DNA of 64,000 bases from Theodoxus fluviatilis (taxonomy: Eukaryota; Mollusca; Gastropoda; Cycloneritida; Neritidae), in contig JAWQFJ010000604.1 in NCBI GenBank assembly GCA_034096865.1, positions 55,684-119,683 on the forward strand, written 5' to 3'. The notes below the pieces were generated by a model, which ran no database searches, was not told where the DNA came from, and saw nothing but the letters and a program-made list of their open reading frames with translations. Both the position numbers and the translations under genes were made by a program. Below, piece by piece: positions 61,041 to 64,000 of the stretch (positions are counted from its first letter, which is position 1; each line of letters opens with the position of its first letter).

Positions 61041-61600
61041 ATCGATCCTTATTTTGCTGACGATCCATATATTATACTCTATTTACAAGCTTTCAAACAG
61101 TATAGCAACGAATACAAGAAATGCATTACCACGACAATGGAGACTCAAAAAGTAGTAAACAGTATTCACTACTCACCACCAGATTTATACCCTGTATGTC
61201 AAATCTCGAAGGCAACACATTTAAATTCTGTGTACAGTAAAATCGTTTTCACGGATAATTGCAGCTGTGTGCTTTCATAAGCGCAAGACTGCAATATTAA
61301 TTACAAGTACAAACACATGAACCTCTACTTTTGCAACATTTTCTCTGCTTTTGACATTTAACAACATGAAATACAGGCATTGCAATACCCCTCGGTTTTT
61401 TGTATTTTGTGGCCTGTAATTAAGTGGATTTGGAGAGAGAACAAGCGACCCCCTAAAATCAGTACAGGACGTACTGATATGTACGATTCAAATGAAAGTA
61501 TGCACAACATGATTAAAATATATGAATCATGATTGGCACATCAGTGCTATTTACACTCTTTTCGGCAAAAGCAGTCACCAACCGTGTGCATGCTGCATTA
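58700..61600. other. Intronic or intergenic region, no exon recognised
   Basis: No GTPase core exon or other domain found on either strand. It contains a GGT/GGA-rich stretch (60800-60950), (AT)n (60952-60980) and (GA)n (60981-61036). It is likely part of the intron upstream of terminal exon B. Confidence 0.5.
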
Positions 61601-61613
61601 CATGACATTCATG

Positions 61614-63105
61614 CAGGGGTGCTGAAAAGCTCTCGCCCGGTGCGACTAAAAATGTGTTCGGGCGACCAAAAATGGTAAAAGCACTCGCCCGACTGGCGAC
61701 CAAATGTTTTTGCGTTGTTCAGCGTCTTTATTTCGGGTGCCTATGTCCACGTGTCGCGCTCAATAACCATAATACGAACCGAAGAAACTTCGGGCTAAAA
61801 ATAACCATGATCATGGCTAGTCGCAACCAATCAGAATTCATTTCTGTTGTAAGCAATGGACATTTGACCAATCAGAAAGCAATAATTTGTCATCTGCGTT
61901 CTATCGCATCTTTCATCATGTGGCGATTCTTGATGAATGTTAGTGAGCCGCCTCCCCAAAAAACCAAAACAACTGAAGAAAAGGCCAATTACAACAAGAT
62001 TTATGAAGAACAGGGAAGGGAGAGAAAGTTTTTGGCGTCTTGGCAGAACAACAGGCCCTGGCTCAGGTACGATGAAACACAGAACGCGATGTTTTGTGAT
62101 GCTTGCTCGTACGCGAAAGATGTGGGTCAGCGATACGGCGTGGAAACGTGGGTACAGGGGAACCGAAGTTTCAAGCTTGAAACCATCAAGCATCATGAAA
62201 CATCTAAGGGTCACATCATGCGACTGAAGGCATACGAAAATGCCAAGAAGCCAACGGAAGACACAGAGGCTGGAGAATGTGTCAAGACCCTCACTGCAGC
62301 ACAGCGGACCAGAGTGGCCACATTGATGAGAACCGCACACGCACTGGCCAAGAACGAACGACCTTTCACAGATTTCGAGTGGGTTTGCAAGTAAGTTGTA
62401 CATTAACACTTGACATAATTAAAAGAATAGATACACGGAAAGTTTAACCAGGAATGTTTAGTTGTAAAAAAAAGGTTTTTTTCTCCCTCTAAAAGACACA
62501 CTAGCTTGACTTTGTGAGCATTACAAATAAGTTTTACTTATAAATACTGCAACTTGTTATTTTCTGCTTTCAGGTTGGACAAGATGAAGGGTGTTGAGAC
62601 TGGCAGCACCTACACCAACAGGCATGCATGTAAGGAATTTTTACACTGCATTGCTGAAACAGTGAGGGACGACATCCAGTGCAAGTTCAAATCAAGCAAG
62701 TTTCTGACTCTTATGTCTGATGGTGTCACTGACGTGTCCAGCACAGAGCAGGAAATTGTCTATTGTAGATTTGCGGACCAAGGCAAAGTCTACAATTTCT
62801 TCATCGGCCTGCATGCCTTGGCGAAAGCAGACGCCAACAGCATTGCCACTGCCATCAGTAGCATAGCTACCTCTCAGCTGGGAGAGGAGTGGAGAACAAA
62901 GCTTGTTGCACTCGGCAGGTATAGCTGTATTTATTATTTTTTAATTTTATTATTAATTTTTCTTTCTTGATTTTTACACACAACAGCTGATTAGTTGATT
63001 TTGTACATCTTGACTTGATAAGTACAGTGGTTGTCTTTTGAATGTTACAGGCACTGATGGTGCAAGCGTCATGATGGGGAGATTGAGGGGTGTGGTCACC
63101 CAAAT
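61614..63105 (+). mobile_element. hAT/ZNF862-like element, 5' part, cut by a LINE
   Basis: Starts at CAGGGGTGCTGAAAAGC (61614), a hAT-like end. The coding part has exon 1 (about 61919-62392) with a TTF-type/BED-like zinc finger region (MFCDACSYAKD...H-x-TSKGH), a canonical donor AA|GTAAGT, and exon 2 from 62574. It reads LDKMKGVETGSTYTNRHACK, then LMSDGVTDVSSTEQEIVYCR, with the DUF4371-like Asp. Exon 3 begins about 63051 and reads TDGASVMMGRLRGVV before being cut by LINE sequence at about 63105. The C-terminal hAT dimerisation part is missing here, whereas the copy at 41.2 kb has only that part. Confidence 0.72.
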
Positions 63106-64000
63106 ATCTTGTTGGCATCCGTCAGTCTCGTGAGACTATGGGGGTGTGCGCCAGGTTTGGTCAGTCCGGGGTTGAGAGGCAGCGTACTCTGTGGCTGTAG
63201 AGCCCGATCCTTGAGCCGCATGCTCTGTTGCACTTGTCGCAAGTGAAGTCTTGGCGTGGCTCTGTGGATGCCGACGCTATCCTCTGTCGTCTGCGTTCTC
63301 TCCTCTCCTCCCACTGCTCCCGTCTCCTCCTCTCGCTGGCCTGGATGCCAGTCTTGACGGCGTGTCTCCAGCTGTTGCGGTCAGCGGCCACCGTTTCCCA
63401 GTCTGCTGGGTTGATGCCTCCCGCCGTCATATCACGTTTACAGACGTCCTTGTAGCGGAGGAGAGGTCTTCCTGCAGGTCTGGATCCCGTGGCGAGCTCG
63501 CAGTACAGCACATCTTTGGGTATTCGGCTGTCATCCATCCTGCTGACGTGACCCAGCCATCTAAGTCGTCTCTGGCTGAGCATGGCGAACATGCTGGGAA
63601 TACCTGCTTGCGCCAGTACGTCCTTGTTGGGGATGCGGTCATGCCAGCTGATGCCCAGGATCCTTCTGAGGCAACGCATGTGAAAGGTGTTGAGCCGGCG
63701 TTCTTGGCGGGAATACAGGGTCCACGCTTCGCTTCCGTAAAGGAGCGTGCTGAGAACACAGGCCTGGTAGACTTTCATCTTGGTGTTTGTCGTCAGCATG
63801 GAGTTGTCCCAGACACGCTTTCCGAGGCGGGCCAGTGATGTTGCGGCTTTGCCAATGCGCTTGCTTAGTTCGGCGTCCAGAGACAAGTTGCTTGAGATGG
63901 TGGAGCCCAGGTATGTAAACTCCTCCACCACCATAAGGGTGTGATCGCCGATGGAGATGCTGGGAGCGGTACTGACATCCTGACCCATGACTTCAGTCTA
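63105..64000 (-). mobile_element. LINE 3' end: reverse transcriptase C-terminal part, runs off the right edge
   Basis: An open frame from the window edge to 63161 reads VEEFTYLGSTISSNLSLDAE, then KRIGKAATSLARLGKRVWDN, a thumb/connection region with LLYGSEAWTL and MRCLRRILGISW, LRWLGHVSRM, and ends with a C2H2-like finger FTCDKCNRACGSRIGLYSHR. This is the usual C-terminus of endonuclease-reverse-transcriptase LINE proteins in invertebrates. The palm with its catalytic YxDD lies beyond 64000. The 3' tail ends within the hAT coding sequence at about 63105, showing insertion into it. Confidence 0.85.

Overview
The window is animal nuclear DNA: exons are split by GT-AG introns, polyadenylation signals follow stop codons, and there is heavy dinucleotide-repeat and transposon content. 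Gene content and repeat style (a PERIOD clock gene, an intron-bearing bacterial-type proline iminopeptidase, hAT, piggyBac, LINE and LTR relics, AGGTCA-rich repeats) fit a lophotrochozoan, most likely a marine gastropod mollusc. The species cannot be fixed from sequence alone.

Three host genes are supported. (1) Positions 490-14774, minus strand, possibly starting at 16438: a PERIOD (PER) circadian gene. Twenty-two exons join in one reading frame with consistent splice phases. They encode a bHLH-like N-terminal segment, PAS-A, PAS-B, a casein-kinase-1 binding motif, a basic NLS and a P/Q/M-rich C-terminal part; the last exon(s) lie beyond the left edge. (2) Positions 28625-36428, plus strand: a complete seven-exon proline iminopeptidase (S33 alpha/beta hydrolase, 318 aa) with catalytic Ser113, Asp269 and His297 and a poly(A) signal at 36637. 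(3) Positions 50020-58512, minus strand: two 3'-terminal exons, both in phase 0 and both encoding the end of a Ras-superfamily GTPase with a CAAX box (CIIL at 50 kb, CVLL at 58 kb). They look like alternative last exons of one Ral-type gene whose body lies past the right edge.

The space between is repeat-rich. At 19.8-27.0 kb there is a foldback repeat, an internally deleted Ty3-like LTR retrotransposon (20246-24056), a piggyBac transposase fragment, a duplicated hairpin module around a GTGA satellite, and an antisense solo LTR (26491-26994). At 40.3-42.6 kb there is a LINE-type C-terminal fragment and a hAT element. At 61.6-64.0 kb a second, N-terminal hAT piece is cut by a LINE 3' end that runs off the window. 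The PER introns hold a piggyBac-type MITE and very long CA and GA arrays. Intron 2 of the iminopeptidase is a minisatellite whose units copy the real splice acceptor.

No operon-like or defence system is present. The observations most worth following are the alternative CAAX exons, the splice-acceptor minisatellite, the UG arrays placed just after PER 5' splice sites, and the TIR-bounded AGGTCA-rich element at 56.8-57.6 kb. Coordinates were read by hand, so exon edges may be off by a few bases.
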